In this document: positions 45,111 through 54,451 of the stretch, piece by piece | Layout of the letters: each line of letters begins with the position of its first letter | How positions within the stretch are numbered: the first letter of the stretch is position 1 | Assembly: GCF_001641125.1 (NCBI RefSeq) | Contig: NZ_LWLP01000002.1 | Span: 62,001 to 126,000 of the forward strand | Reading direction: 5' to 3' | Length of the DNA: 64,000 nucleotides | From: Arthrobacter sp. OY3WO11 | GTDB lineage: Bacteria; Actinomycetota; Actinomycetes; Actinomycetales; Micrococcaceae | Program-made: the position numbers and the translations under genes | The notes under the pieces: generated by a model | What the model saw: the letters and a program-made list of their open reading frames with translations, nothing else | Told to the model about the DNA's origin: nothing | Database searches by the model: none

Positions 45111-48100
45111 CTAGGAACTACACCAAACAGCAAGTGGAGCCTTGATTGTCGTGTTGAGGTACTCCCTTGTGGAGGCCAGAAGATCCAGTTGCTGCGTGGT
45201 TGCTTTGGAAGCCGACAAACCCGGTTGAACGATAACCATGTCTAGCCGTGGGCGAAGGAGGACGGCTCTGTCCCTAAATTCATACAACTTATGCACGTCC
45301 CCCACCTCAAATGGGCTCACGCCCGTACGTTTTTGCTTCTTGTTAGCTCGGTCCAGAAGCGTCGAAAAGAAAGGTGTTAGGTCGCTGCGGCGCCACATAA
45401 CCGACTTTTGCGCCTGTCCGCAAACCTCGTAAAGGTCTGCCACTCGGGCCCCAGGAGTTTCACCGTGCGAATATTTGCAGTGAACGAAGCGAACCACTAG
45501 ACCGCTGTCGTCAATTCTCATCGCCACTACGTCCGCTATTTCACCGGCGCCGTCATCGTCGAGGATGATGTCCCAGGGAACAGCATCGCTCTTGAGTTCA
45601 CTGATTGCTTTGAACTGAATAGAGTCCTGACGCCGTTGCGCGGTCTGCGACTCGACATTGAGTAGAGTGCCATCCCAGTTAAGGGGTTTGAGTGTAGATC
45701 TATCGAAAGGCTCCTTTTCCCAGGTCGGCCGATACAGCAGGTTGCCCTCGATGATCCGGTCGTCATTCAGGGTGAGGAGAAGACCTGCGGAATTAAGCCA
45801 GTCGCTGAGTCGCACCTCAGAGCGAGCCCTAACAACCATGACTTCCTCATCGGGATTTGTGGCGCTGTAAACAAGGCCTCCCTTTTCCACTGAAGCTTGG
45901 TACCCAACCTTCCAAGCATCAGTGCTGACGGTAAAACGAAAGGGGCCGGTCGTGGAGTCCGTATTAGGGACCAGATCGGTATAGGCCATCTCACAAGATT
46001 TGTCCTGATAGACAAGGCGGATGTTGTCAGCTCGTCGCGTGTGTATCTCCCAAGGCCATTCGGCAGCAAGGAGTACGCCTTCGGGGCGTTCCTTTATTGG
46101 CTCGGGGAGGATGAACTGGCCGATGACTTTTTCGATGCTGATGGTGTCGTCTAGCAACTTACTGCCGATGCTGTCGCACCAGTCGCGCCAGTGTTTCAAG
46201 CTCCTAGCGGTCTCGTGGGACCAAATGCGTCCCTTCAGTGAAGCGCTGATGCTGACTCTTTCACCGTCCCGAAAGCCACTGCCCGAAATATTTGTTTGCG
46301 ACTTCGTTCCGGCCTCCGACTGAGAAAAACTGGCCGTAACGTCAGATCCGACGTGCATAGAGAATCGACGGAATCTGTCGTGCGCATCGAGCACGCCGAC
46401 GTTGGTAGGAACGAGCCTCTCAATGTCGGCCATGACGCGGTAGACCGTAGAACCGGTAAAGCGCGAGGCACCCTGGCCGAGGACCGCTTCGGCTAGGTCT
46501 TCGAAGACCCCGTCGTTAGCGGAGTTGTTGATGTAGAGCATCCTGCTATTCCTGTCGAAGTAGAGGATGTAGAGGGCGTAGGTGATTTCCTCAATGGTCT
46601 TCAATTCTCCCCAACGGACATCATTCCTGCTCTCAACTACGCACCAAGCCACCCCGGCGTCCGCGTTGAGCCCGATGGGTAAGGTCAGCAACTGAGCTTC
46701 TCCGAAAAACTCCACAAGGTTCAGGGGCTCCCACTCGTTTCGCGGAGCTCGGTAAACGACTGTGCTCATTTTGGGCAGAAGACTCCGGAGGGCGACGTCT
46801 TCCGGGAGGCTGGAAAACCCATCCTCGAAGTCGCTGACCTCTTGCTGCTCTTCTACTGCCTCCTCCGAAAGGTTCCGCAGGACAACGTTCCAGTTAGAGT
46901 CCTCCGCATAAAGGCTTCGCAACCTCTTATCGACTTCAAAATCCTTTCGGGCCACGAAGACAGACGCACCTCCGTACTCGTCTCCAGCTGAGGTGCGAGC
47001 GAAGCGACCAATGAATTGAAGAGTGACTCCCAAACTCTTTTGGGGGTCGTGAACTGCAGCGATCTTAAGGGCTGGCAGGTCGAAGCCCTCACCGAGCATA
47101 TTTACGCAGATGATGATTCGAGACTGACGGTCACGAAGTGCGTTCAGGGCCTCGCGCTGTTGCCCTTTTGCCATCTGGCTGTTGATAATCATTGGGCGCA
47201 TATCGGCGGCGATGGTGTCGTAATAAGGTTTGATCTCCTTCGCCCGCCGTATGCCGTTAACCCGAACCATAAGAACGTGGTCCAGGCCGGCCCCCAGATC
47301 GTCACGGAGCCGTGCCACGCTTTGCTTTGCGAGGGCCTTGTCGACGTCCACAAAATCGATGACTCCGGTGTAGTCGATAGTCGAGAAGTAGCCCTGCGCT
47401 TGGGCCTCGCGCAAGGGGAACGAGTACAAGATGCGGCCTTGCAGATGTCTGCCGTCCTCGCGAAACGGCGTCGCAGTGAACTGTACGACCCGTTTTGCGT
47501 CGAAATGACTTCGAATTGCAGCCCACGTGTTAGCGGCTACGTGGTGAGCTTCGTCTATGAAGAGGTGCGAACATACGTCGAGAATTGCTTCTCGGACTTC
47601 TGGGCTGCTGGCGTCTAGTGCATGTGGAGTGGTGACAATGACATTGCAAGCGCTAGCAAATTCTTCAGCAGCACTGACTGTCGTAAAACGATGCTGAATC
47701 TGGCCGACGACTGGGCGTAGGGCGGAGCTGCTCACGATTCCGAGTCGTTGAAGCACGCCGAGCGTCTCGAACTTGTCAGCTACTTGTGTCCGCAACGCAT
47801 CGGATGGAACCAAGACAAGCAGCCGCGAAGGCTGAGCCGCAACCAGAAGTGCAAGCATAGTTTCTGTCTTCCCGGTTCCTGTTGGCATCACCACAGTCGC
47901 AGGAATTGTCCGGTTAGTTGTCCAATACCCGAGTACCGCATGCATCGCCCCCAATTGCGGGGGACGGAGCCCAGGCGCGTCTTCAGTACCTTCGGTGAAA
48001 CTGATAGCGCTCCTATAGCTGGCCAAGACATCCTTGGGGCTGAGGCGAATTAGCGGGTTCGCTTTAACCCATTCGGCTCGTTTTAGTTGGTCACCGGGCT

Positions 48101-48401
48101 TGGAACCTACGACAAGCCTCGCCCATACTTGCTCCGTATCTAGAGGATTCTCTCCAGCCGCCGCTGGCCACCTGCCGTATTCATTAGAAACCTCTAAGGA
48201 ACCCTCACGTCCTTGGACGTGCGTGAAGCGACCGGCCGGCACTATCAGCTGCCTCACAACGTTGCCTTCGAACTGCTCAGGCTTGGCCCATACATTCGTG
48301 CAATGCCAGCTAGGTTGAGTCTTTTTATCAGTGTCTTCCGCAGACATCATGTTCAGGACGCGTCCTTCGTTTTCCGTTGCGGATACTCCAGCTGCACCCA
48401 C
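45111..48401 (-). CDS. SF2 DEAD/DEAH helicase with candidate C-terminal PD-(D/E)XK nuclease
   Basis: A protein of up to 1096 aa (starts at 48401 or at Met18, 48350, are possible). The helicase core has Walker A VVMPTGTGKTE (about 170-180), LLVLVPSDALRTQ, DEAH at 283-286 in HLFIDEAHHVAA, motif III FTATPFR, motif V CVNMLGEGFDLP and motif VI LQFIGRFARTS. It is followed by ~480 residues of unrecognised sequence. Near residues 950-980, GEIADVVAM followed after 16 residues by VHCKYS looks like a PD-(D/E)XK active site (acidic residue plus C-K), and DLYEVCGQAQKS follows. Helicase-nuclease fusions of this kind are common in anti-phage islands. It starts 57 bases inside the left transposon end and is divergent from the recombinase at 48490. 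Function is inferred. Confidence 0.8.
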   Translation of the reverse strand: MGAAGVSATENEGRVLNMMSAEDTDKKTQPSWHCTNVWAKPEQFEGNVVRQLIVPAGRFTHVQGREGSLEVSNEYGRWPAAAGENPLDTEQVWARLVVGSKPGDQLKRAEWVKANPLIRLSPKDVLASYRSAISFTEGTEDAPGLRPPQLGAMHAVLGYWTTNRTIPATVVMPTGTGKTETMLALLVAAQPSRLLVLVPSDALRTQVADKFETLGVLQRLGIVSSSALRPVVGQIQHRFTTVSAAEEFASACNVIVTTPHALDASSPEVREAILDVCSHLFIDEAHHVAANTWAAIRSHFDAKRVVQFTATPFREDGRHLQGRILYSFPLREAQAQGYFSTIDYTGVIDFVDVDKALAKQSVARLRDDLGAGLDHVLMVRVNGIRRAKEIKPYYDTIAADMRPMIINSQMAKGQQREALNALRDRQSRIIICVNMLGEGFDLPALKIAAVHDPQKSLGVTLQFIGRFARTSAGDEYGGASVFVARKDFEVDKRLRSLYAEDSNWNVVLRNLSEEAVEEQQEVSDFEDGFSSLPEDVALRSLLPKMSTVVYRAPRNEWEPLNLVEFFGEAQLLTLPIGLNADAGVAWCVVESRNDVRWGELKTIEEITYALYILYFDRNSRMLYINNSANDGVFEDLAEAVLGQGASRFTGSTVYRVMADIERLVPTNVGVLDAHDRFRRFSMHVGSDVTASFSQSEAGTKSQTNISGSGFRDGERVSISASLKGRIWSHETARSLKHWRDWCDSIGSKLLDDTISIEKVIGQFILPEPIKERPEGVLLAAEWPWEIHTRRADNIRLVYQDKSCEMAYTDLVPNTDSTTGPFRFTVSTDAWKVGYQASVEKGGLVYSATNPDEEVMVVRARSEVRLSDWLNSAGLLLTLNDDRIIEGNLLYRPTWEKEPFDRSTLKPLNWDGTLLNVESQTAQRRQDSIQFKAISELKSDAVPWDIILDDDGAGEIADVVAMRIDDSGLVVRFVHCKYSHGETPGARVADLYEVCGQAQKSVMWRRSDLTPFFSTLLDRANKKQKRTGVSPFEVGDVHKLYEFRDRAVLLRPRLDMVIVQPGLSASKATTQQLDLLASTREYLNTTIKAPLAVWCSS

Positions 48402-48489
48402 ATGTCTCGAAGACTAAATGACTATTCGAAGAAAATATGCAAACTACACGGCGAGTGACTACTGAGTCAGGTGGGCGTACCCTGTCGTC

Positions 48490-49623
48490 GTGGCCAGTAT
48501 TGTCACTCGATCCCGCTGGGATGGGACTACGGCATTCTCAATTCGGTGGCGGGACTATAAGACCCATCAACAACGTCGCGTGACTCTGGGGTCAGAGGAG
48601 GAAGCCCTTAGCCTTCTGCGGAGCCTCAATGAGAACAGGCAGATGCAGGAGCCGCCTTCGCCCGCCGATCATTTAAGGAAGTCGGGCGTTCCCAACGTGG
48701 CGGAAGTAGTCCAGGAGCATATCGACCTGCTGGTTCGTCCCTCTCCCGGGACCATCCGGACGTATCAGCGAATTCTCGACCTGCACATTCGGAACACGAT
48801 CGGGCACATTCCGATTGACGAATTCGGCTACCGGGAGGTAATGCGCTGGATCAAGGGGCTTTCCGCTGTGGGTGTCGCGCCTAAGAGTATCCACAACATC
48901 CACGGTGTTCTGTCGGCTGCGATGAAGACCGCCGAGTTGCTCGAGTACATTTCCCGCAATCCCTGCCGAAGCGTTCCCCTCCCCACGGTTGAAAGGGCAG
49001 GGGAGGAAGCTATGTTCCTCACCCATGCCGAGTTCAGCATGCTCATTGAAGGCATGCATGAGCCGTATAAGACTTTGGTGCAATTCTTGGTCATGACAGG
49101 GGCAAGATTTGGCGAAGCGACAGCGCTCAAGGTCACCGATATCGATCTGCTGTCGAAGCCAGCGACCGCACGAATCAACAAGGCGTGGAAACGCGACGGA
49201 AAGTCCCGTTACTACATCGGGCCGACCAAGACTGGCGCAGGAAAGCGCACCCTCGGGCTCAATCCCGCTTTGGTGGATCTGCTAATCCCCCTCGTTGCAA
49301 GCCGCGTGGGAAACGAGCTGCTGTTCGTCACGGCCGACGGCCGCCGCATCGCGCATAAACCGTTCTGGCAACATCACTGGGTGCCGGCAGTCCACGCCGC
49401 CCGCGCCCGCGGTCTAACAAAGTCACCACGGATCCACGACCTACGGCATACCCATGCCTCATGGCTCATCCAGGACGGCGCAATATCGCTTTTCGCTATC
49501 TCCCGCCGCTTGGGCCATGCATCCGTGAGGACGACTGAGCAGGTGTACGGGCACCTCATGCCCCAAGCGCTTCAAGATGGTGCGGACGCCACGGAACGGT
49601 CCGTCCGGGGATTTCTCACATAG
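48490..49623 (+). CDS. int: Phage-type tyrosine recombinase/integrase
   Basis: A 377-aa integrase with an N-terminal AP2-like arm-binding domain, a SAM-like core-binding domain (about 65-170: NVAEVVQEHIDLLVRPSPGT) and the catalytic domain with Arg in TGARFGEATALKV, HDLRHTHASWL (H-x-x-R), LGHASVRTTEQVYGH (His and nucleophilic Tyr). GTG start at 48490; no good ribosome site, which may reflect leaderless or weak translation. It is a different family from the two recombinases at 50949 and 52100 and may be the relic of an earlier integration now carried as cargo. Its stop is 17 bases from the end of the DUF1016 gene on the other strand. Confidence 0.9.
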   Translation: MASIVTRSRWDGTTAFSIRWRDYKTHQQRRVTLGSEEEALSLLRSLNENRQMQEPPSPADHLRKSGVPNVAEVVQEHIDLLVRPSPGTIRTYQRILDLHIRNTIGHIPIDEFGYREVMRWIKGLSAVGVAPKSIHNIHGVLSAAMKTAELLEYISRNPCRSVPLPTVERAGEEAMFLTHAEFSMLIEGMHEPYKTLVQFLVMTGARFGEATALKVTDIDLLSKPATARINKAWKRDGKSRYYIGPTKTGAGKRTLGLNPALVDLLIPLVASRVGNELLFVTADGRRIAHKPFWQHHWVPAVHAARARGLTKSPRIHDLRHTHASWLIQDGAISLFAISRRLGHASVRTTEQVYGHLMPQALQDGADATERSVRGFLT

Positions 49624-49640
49624 GTTTGGGTTTTCCGTTT

Positions 49641-50690
49641 TCAGTTCTCGCCACCGGAGTCCGGCACCGTTCCTTGCTCCAGGGCCGCAGTAATTGCCTC
49701 CGGTGATGGCAGTGCCGCCCGTTCCTCTGGTGGAAGGGAGTCGTAGGTGTAGGAACTAACGGCGACGGGCTGGGATGAGCCGTCCAATGCGTAGCGGACT
49801 GTTGGCTCATGCTTGGAGCCACACACCAGAATCCCGACTGTAGGGGCCATCCCCGGAAACTTCACCAGGTCGTTGACGGCGGCCACGTAGAAATTCAGCT
49901 GTCCCAGGTGCTCGGGCCTGAATTTGCCTGACTTCAGCTCCACAACGACAAAGCGGTTGGTCGGTACGTGTACCAGGAGAAGGTCAATGTAGAAGTCCTC
50001 ACCTTGGACATCTAGGTGGAACTGCCGCCCATAGAAGGCAAACCCTCGGCCGAACTCAGCCAACGTCTGGGACATTCGCTGCGTCATGGCCTCCTCCATC
50101 GCCAGCTCTTCGACTTCCTTGGTCAGTCCGAGGAAGTCGAAGACCAACGGATCCTTGGCCACACTGCGTGCCAACGCCGCCCCGTCCTCGGATAGACGTT
50201 CTTCAAGGTTGTTTGGTGCAGCACCCGCCCTGCGATGCAGCCCCGTGGTGATCTGGTGCTCAAGGACTTCAAGTCTCCAGTTGTGCTCGCCGGCTCGCTC
50301 CGCATACCAGTTACGGATCTCGGGGTCTTTCAATTTGAGCAGTTCGATAATGTGGCCCCAAGGCAGACCGCCAACCCGCGCCTGGTCCACGGGGTCGGAC
50401 AGGTCCCAGGCTGCTGCGAAGGCCCGCATGTAGAAGAGGTTTGAACGAGAGAATCCACGCATGTGGGGAAACGCTGATTTCAGATCCGTTGCCAGTCGCT
50501 GCAGTATCTTGGTTCCCCAGGGCTGGGCTGCCTGACGTTCGAGGATCGTGGACCCGATTTCCCAGTACATTTTGACCATGGCATTGCTTGCGGCCTGCTG
50601 AGCGCGTAACTGCGCCGAGCTGACGAGTTCCTTGAGGGAAACGAGGATGCCGGCATAGCCGTTGGGCAGTTCAGGTTCTATCTGGGGCAC
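49641..50690 (-). CDS. DUF1016/YhcG-family PDDEXK nuclease, intact
   Basis: A 349-aa DUF1016 protein. The N-terminal helical DUF1016_N part (NAMVKMYWEIGSTILERQA, FSRSNLFYMRAFAAAW, LPWGHIIELLKLKD) is followed by the PD-(D/E)XK domain with EDFYIDLLLVHVPTNRFV, VELKSGKF and QLNFYVAAVNDL, carrying D, E-x-K and Q in the usual order. It is complete, in contrast to the split relative at 54452-55196/44748-45035, to which it is clearly related but not identical. YhcG-type proteins accompany restriction-modification and other defence loci. It is convergent with the integrase and divergent from the TnpA-like gene. Confidence 0.9.
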   Translation of the reverse strand: MPQIEPELPNGYAGILVSLKELVSSAQLRAQQAASNAMVKMYWEIGSTILERQAAQPWGTKILQRLATDLKSAFPHMRGFSRSNLFYMRAFAAAWDLSDPVDQARVGGLPWGHIIELLKLKDPEIRNWYAERAGEHNWRLEVLEHQITTGLHRRAGAAPNNLEERLSEDGAALARSVAKDPLVFDFLGLTKEVEELAMEEAMTQRMSQTLAEFGRGFAFYGRQFHLDVQGEDFYIDLLLVHVPTNRFVVVELKSGKFRPEHLGQLNFYVAAVNDLVKFPGMAPTVGILVCGSKHEPTVRYALDGSSQPVAVSSYTYDSLPPEERAALPSPEAITAALEQGTVPDSGGEN

Positions 50691-50746
50691 GCCCCCACCT
50701 TAGTCGTTAGAGCCGACAGAGCCCCTCGAACAGCCTGCGCTGAATA

Positions 50747-50764
50747 GTCCAAAGAACTTTGGAC
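50747..50764. promoter_or_regulatory. Palindromic site upstream of the TnpA-like gene, copy 1
   Basis: GTCCAAAG-AA-CTTTGGAC: perfect 8-base arms. The surrounding 25 bases (ATA before, AATT after) recur at 50811. It lies 56 bases upstream of the DUF1016 start (50690) and upstream of the TnpA-like start at 50949, so it could be an operator serving both genes or a recombinase-binding site. Confidence 0.6.
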
Positions 50765-50810
50765 AATTCAGAACCCACTCCTGTCTGGCTTCCCATCCTT
50801 GCAACAAATA

Positions 50811-50828
50811 GTCCAGAGAACTTTGGAC
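50811..50828. promoter_or_regulatory. Palindromic site upstream of the TnpA-like gene, copy 2
   Basis: GTCCAGAG-AA-CTTTGGAC, one arm mismatch, otherwise the same 25-base unit as copy 1; start-to-start distance 64 bases, close to six helical turns, compatible with cooperative binding on one face of the DNA. Confidence 0.6.
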
Positions 50829-50948
50829 AATTGGGCGACAGACAGCGGATCAGCCGGCTTTGGCGAGCAGATGGCCGCTCACCCATGGGTTCGGGCGCAT
50901 GGCGGAGTGTCGTGCGGCCGGTGGCCTGCGGTTCTGCAAGGCTCAGTT

Positions 50949-52103
50949 ATGGACTGGACCGATTCCCGTCAGGAGTTCCGTTCTCCACGTGTTCTACCGG
51001 ACACCGCCTTGCCCAAGATCGGCCGCGTCACGAAAACGGCGGACAGCTCATTGCCATGGCACGTCACCGGCCTGACCGCCGATGCCAAGGAAATCGATGA
51101 CTTCTTGCTCACGCTGGCCACGAATGACTGCAGCCCGCAGACTCTTCGTTCCTATGCATTCGACCTTCTGCGCTGGTGGAGGTTCCTGTCCGCCATCGGG
51201 ATCCGTTGGGACACCGCGACGCGGGAGGACGTGCGCGACCTGGTCCTCTGGATGAGGCAGCCACGGCAGGCAGGCAGTCGGGCTTACAGTCCCACCTCCA
51301 TCAACCACATGCTGTCGGTACTTTTTGTGTTCTACGAGCATCACGCCCGGCGAGGGCAGGGGCCGGTTGTGAATCCGGTACCCAGCGCTGCCCTGGGAAC
51401 GCGTCGATACGAGCATCACAACCCGCAAGCCCCTTACCAGCCGCAGAAGCGGGCGCTTTACCGGCAGCGCGTCGTCACAGGGACACCCAGGGCGCTCTCC
51501 CACGACCTCGTAAACCGGGTCTTCACGGCCCTGACCTCTACCCGGGACAAAGCGCTGGTGGCCATGTACCTGGCCACAGGCGCCCGGGCCAGCGAACTGC
51601 TCGGAATGAAGGCCCGGGACGTCGACTGGGGCAACCAGATAATTGCGGTCGTATCCAAAGGGACTCGCGCGTACCAATGGGTGCCCACGTCCCCCGACTC
51701 ATTGACCTGGTTGAGGCTTTACCTTGGCGAGATGCCCTTGAACTCGCCCGAGGATGCCCTGTGGCGTACCCTTCGTCCGCCTTATCGCCCACTGCAATAC
51801 TCTGCTTTGCGGGCAGTGCTGATGCGAGTAAACAAGGCCCTGGGAACCGGCATTACGCTGCACGATTTCCGCCATACCTGCGCTTCCCGGCTGGCCAATG
51901 ACCCGTCCATCCCTCTTACCGACGTGCAAGCCGTTCTCAGGCACAAGCACCTAACCACGACGTCCAAATACATCCACACCAACACCCAGGACATGGTCCA
52001 ACGCGTCCTGCAGCACCACGAGGCGCCTCCGAATTCAACACCAACACCCGCTTGGGGATACGACCCGTCAGACATGGCCGAGCTCTTCGGTACCTTGCCA
52101 TGA
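50949..52103 (+). CDS. tnpA: Tyrosine recombinase, Tn554 TnpA-like
   Basis: A 384-aa tyrosine recombinase counted from the ATG at 50949 (MDWTDSRQEFRS, with AAGG upstream); the frame extends to 50799 but that part covers the second palindromic site and lacks homology. Core-binding part LTADAKEIDDFLLTLATN, catalytic Arg in ATGARASELLGMKARDVDW, LHDFRHTCASRLAND (H-x-x-R), and RHKHLTTTSKYIHT with the nucleophilic Tyr. Its stop overlaps the next recombinase (ATGA). Size and pairing match TnpA of Tn554-type transposons (about 361 aa in Tn554). Confidence 0.88.
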   Translation: MDWTDSRQEFRSPRVLPDTALPKIGRVTKTADSSLPWHVTGLTADAKEIDDFLLTLATNDCSPQTLRSYAFDLLRWWRFLSAIGIRWDTATREDVRDLVLWMRQPRQAGSRAYSPTSINHMLSVLFVFYEHHARRGQGPVVNPVPSAALGTRRYEHHNPQAPYQPQKRALYRQRVVTGTPRALSHDLVNRVFTALTSTRDKALVAMYLATGARASELLGMKARDVDWGNQIIAVVSKGTRAYQWVPTSPDSLTWLRLYLGEMPLNSPEDALWRTLRPPYRPLQYSALRAVLMRVNKALGTGITLHDFRHTCASRLANDPSIPLTDVQAVLRHKHLTTTSKYIHTNTQDMVQRVLQHHEAPPNSTPTPAWGYDPSDMAELFGTLP

Positions 52104-54394
52104 CGGCCACCGTGACCGTCCCTGAGGCCGCGACCTCTTGGGAGTCGTGCTCCGCGCCTGGGGGCGCCCGGTGGAGCCTGAACGAAATTACTGCCCGCTC
52201 CACCGAGATGCTCCCAGGCACCAGGAAAAGACAGGTGGAACGGGCAAAAGGTTTGGCCTACCTCTTGGAATGGCTTGGTACTTTCCCCGGCGATAACTGG
52301 CAGCAGCGTTGGATTGCGGCAGGTTGTGACCAGGCCGGCGCGTCATGGGGGCAACAGGATCTCATTCCGTATAGGAAGTCGCTGCAGGGCAGTGCCGTGA
52401 TCGCTCTCGTCGTTCTTGGCGTCGTGCGGCCGTCCATGCATTGGCTGCGGACCGCTACCCCACCGCACATGTTCATCACCTACAGAAGCGTTGTCGACTC
52501 CGAAACGTTTGCCCTGTTGGATGAGAAGCTCGGCACTTTCCGCCTGTCGAAAACCTCCAAAATGTTGGCTCTGAACGCGATGACCCTCTTGAGGATCCGT
52601 ATAGGTGTCCCGTTGCTGAGCGTCACGGCATCACAGTTCCTTCGTGCCGAAGCTGAATGGAAAGCCTTGAGGAGAACCCGGTCGGTCGGCGTGGTCTGGC
52701 AAGTCCTCCAGGCTTGCGGGGCTCTATCAGGAGAGCCAGCCGACTACCGTGCACTGCAGCTGGAGGGACGGCGTACGGTCCCACAGCTCGTCGACGCTTA
52801 CGGAGTAAACAACTCGAGGATCCGTTCCTTGCTCATCGACTACCTTACGGAGAGAGCTGCCGCTCTCGATTACTCGTCCTTGGCCGGGCTGACCCGCATG
52901 CTGGTCCGGAACTTCTGGACCGACATTGAATGCCATCATCCCGGGCAGGACACCATCAGGCTCCCGCACGACACCGCGACAGCTTGGAAGCAGCGCCTTC
53001 GGTACCTGTCTGGAGGGCGGGAACGCCGAGACTACTTTGCGCACCTGACCGCGGTGCGGGCGTTCTACACGGACCTTGCCCAGTGGGCGATCACCGAGCC
53101 CGAGCGGTGGGCGCTGTGGGCCTGTCCGTCGCCGGTCAGCGCGGCCGAAACCAGCAACCTAGCCAAGCAAAAACACCAACGGCAGTCGCTCATGCATCAG
53201 CGCACCCGAACCCTCGCACCCTGGCTAAATGCCCTCGTCTCGGCGGCTGCGAAGGAGCGCGCCGAAACGGCCGCTCTTCTCCAAGCAGCATCCCAGGCAG
53301 CGGAAGGTGAACTCCTGACCGTTCACGGGACGACCTACCGCCGCGTTGTCCGCGGCTACTACCGGGACAACGGGTGGCCATCGGTTGAGAACCTGGAGAC
53401 GGGTGCTGTCATACGGCTGCGTCGCGCGGAAGAAACGGCGTTCTGGAGCTGGGCGATTCTCGAGGTCCTCCGTCTGACCGGACTGCGTGTTGAGGAACTC
53501 GTTGAACTGACCCATACCTCCATCCGGCGTTACGATCCGACTGCTGGAGAAGCGACAGTCCTGCTGCACGTCGCTCCATCGAAAACCGATAGGGAACGGC
53601 TCATCCCAGCCTCTCCGGAACTGGCCTCAGTCCTGGCCACGATTATTCGCAGGGTGAAGGGACCAGATGACACCCTTCCCCTCGTAAGCCGCTTCGACCC
53701 TCTGGAACGTAGTTGGGGAGCCAAGCTTCCTCACCTCTTCCAGCTCAGGCTTGGCGGAGTTCCCCGGGTACTTTCCACAGCCGGTGCGCGAAGCCTCCTC
53801 GGCGCGTTGGCCGCCAAGGCGGACTGCAAGGACATCGACGGAACACCGCTAACCTTCACCCCTCATGACCTGCGCCGCATCTTCGCAACGGAGACCGTCA
53901 ACAGCGGTCTGCCCGTCCACATTGCCCAACACCTACTCGGTCACCTGAACCTCAACACGACCCAGGGCTACATCGCCGTCTACCCCGAACAGGTCATCAG
54001 AAACTACCGCAGCTTCATCGACAACCGACGAGTCTTCCGCCCCGCCCAGGAGTACCGGGATCCCACCTCGGAAGAATGGGCGGAATTCGAGAACCACTTC
54101 ACTCTCCGGAGGGTTGCCCTCGGAACATGCCACCGCCCCTACGGAACGCCCTGCATTCATGAGCATGCTTGTGTGCGCTGTCCCATGCTCCAAGTCGACC
54201 CTGCCCAACTGCCTAGGCTTCACGAGCTGGAGACGAACGCAGTCACGCGACTTGAAGAGGCCAAGCAAAAGACGTGGCTCGGCGAAGTCGCCGCGCTCGA
54301 GGAATCATTGCGCCACATCCGGGAGAAACAAGTGCAGGCAACCCAAATCAGCGACCGGGTCAGCAGTGGCGCCGAGCTATACACCGGACACTGA
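52100..54394 (+). CDS. tnpB: Large tyrosine recombinase, Tn554 TnpB-like
   Basis: A 764-aa protein from the ATG at 52100, overlapping the TnpA-like stop; an in-frame ATG at 52052 lies inside that gene. The C-terminal catalytic domain has TGLRVEELVELTHTSIR (Arg), HDLRRIFATETV (H-x-x-R) and LLGHLNLNTTQGYIAVY (His, Tyr). After it comes a cysteine motif CHRPYGTPCIHEHACVRCPM, typical of TnpB-like proteins of this group, and a coiled tail. It is larger than Tn554 TnpB (630 aa) through a longer N-terminal domain. It ends 45 bases from the right inverted repeat, leaving no room for a tnpC. Confidence 0.88.
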   Translation: MTATVTVPEAATSWESCSAPGGARWSLNEITARSTEMLPGTRKRQVERAKGLAYLLEWLGTFPGDNWQQRWIAAGCDQAGASWGQQDLIPYRKSLQGSAVIALVVLGVVRPSMHWLRTATPPHMFITYRSVVDSETFALLDEKLGTFRLSKTSKMLALNAMTLLRIRIGVPLLSVTASQFLRAEAEWKALRRTRSVGVVWQVLQACGALSGEPADYRALQLEGRRTVPQLVDAYGVNNSRIRSLLIDYLTERAAALDYSSLAGLTRMLVRNFWTDIECHHPGQDTIRLPHDTATAWKQRLRYLSGGRERRDYFAHLTAVRAFYTDLAQWAITEPERWALWACPSPVSAAETSNLAKQKHQRQSLMHQRTRTLAPWLNALVSAAAKERAETAALLQAASQAAEGELLTVHGTTYRRVVRGYYRDNGWPSVENLETGAVIRLRRAEETAFWSWAILEVLRLTGLRVEELVELTHTSIRRYDPTAGEATVLLHVAPSKTDRERLIPASPELASVLATIIRRVKGPDDTLPLVSRFDPLERSWGAKLPHLFQLRLGGVPRVLSTAGARSLLGALAAKADCKDIDGTPLTFTPHDLRRIFATETVNSGLPVHIAQHLLGHLNLNTTQGYIAVYPEQVIRNYRSFIDNRRVFRPAQEYRDPTSEEWAEFENHFTLRRVALGTCHRPYGTPCIHEHACVRCPMLQVDPAQLPRLHELETNAVTRLEEAKQKTWLGEVAALEESLRHIREKQVQATQISDRVSSGAELYTGH

Positions 54395-54438
54395 GTCAGG
54401 CAGCTAAAGCGAACTGCTCCCCCAGCCGGCGCAAACCC

Positions 54439-54451
54439 TTAGTGCAGTTAA
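54439..54451. repeat. Right terminal inverted repeat of the 9.4-kb element
   Basis: Plus-strand TTAGTGCAGTTAA, complement TTAACTGCACTAA; pairs with the left end. The DUF1016 half-gene resumes within a few bases. Confidence 0.65.

Larger units (their letters stand above)
45041..54451. mobile_element. Tn554-like transposon inserted in a DUF1016 gene, about 9.4 kb
   Basis: Borders are set by the split DUF1016 gene and by 13-base inverted repeats immediately inside: TTAACCGTACTAA (45041-45053) and, in complement, TTAACTGCACTAA (54439-54451), 11 of 13 matching. Flanking hexamers are AGCCCG (left) and AGCGGG (right), sharing AGC directly; removing the element with one AGC kept restores the reading frame exactly. 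Two overlapping large tyrosine recombinases at the right end resemble TnpA and TnpB of Tn554. No TnpC was found. Cargo: helicase-nuclease, a third tyrosine recombinase and an intact DUF1016 nuclease. Confidence 0.8.

Noticed and set aside
45111..48401. Assigning the helicase to Hachiman, DISARM or a type I restriction system
   Set aside because: No recognisable HamA, DrmA/B, methylase or specificity subunit is adjacent; only helicase motifs plus a candidate nuclease site are seen.
48490..54394. The three tyrosine recombinases as a recombinase-in-trio (RIT) element
   Set aside because: Only two overlap; the first is phage-integrase-like and separated by a DUF1016 gene on the other strand. The Tn554-like reading fits the borders better.
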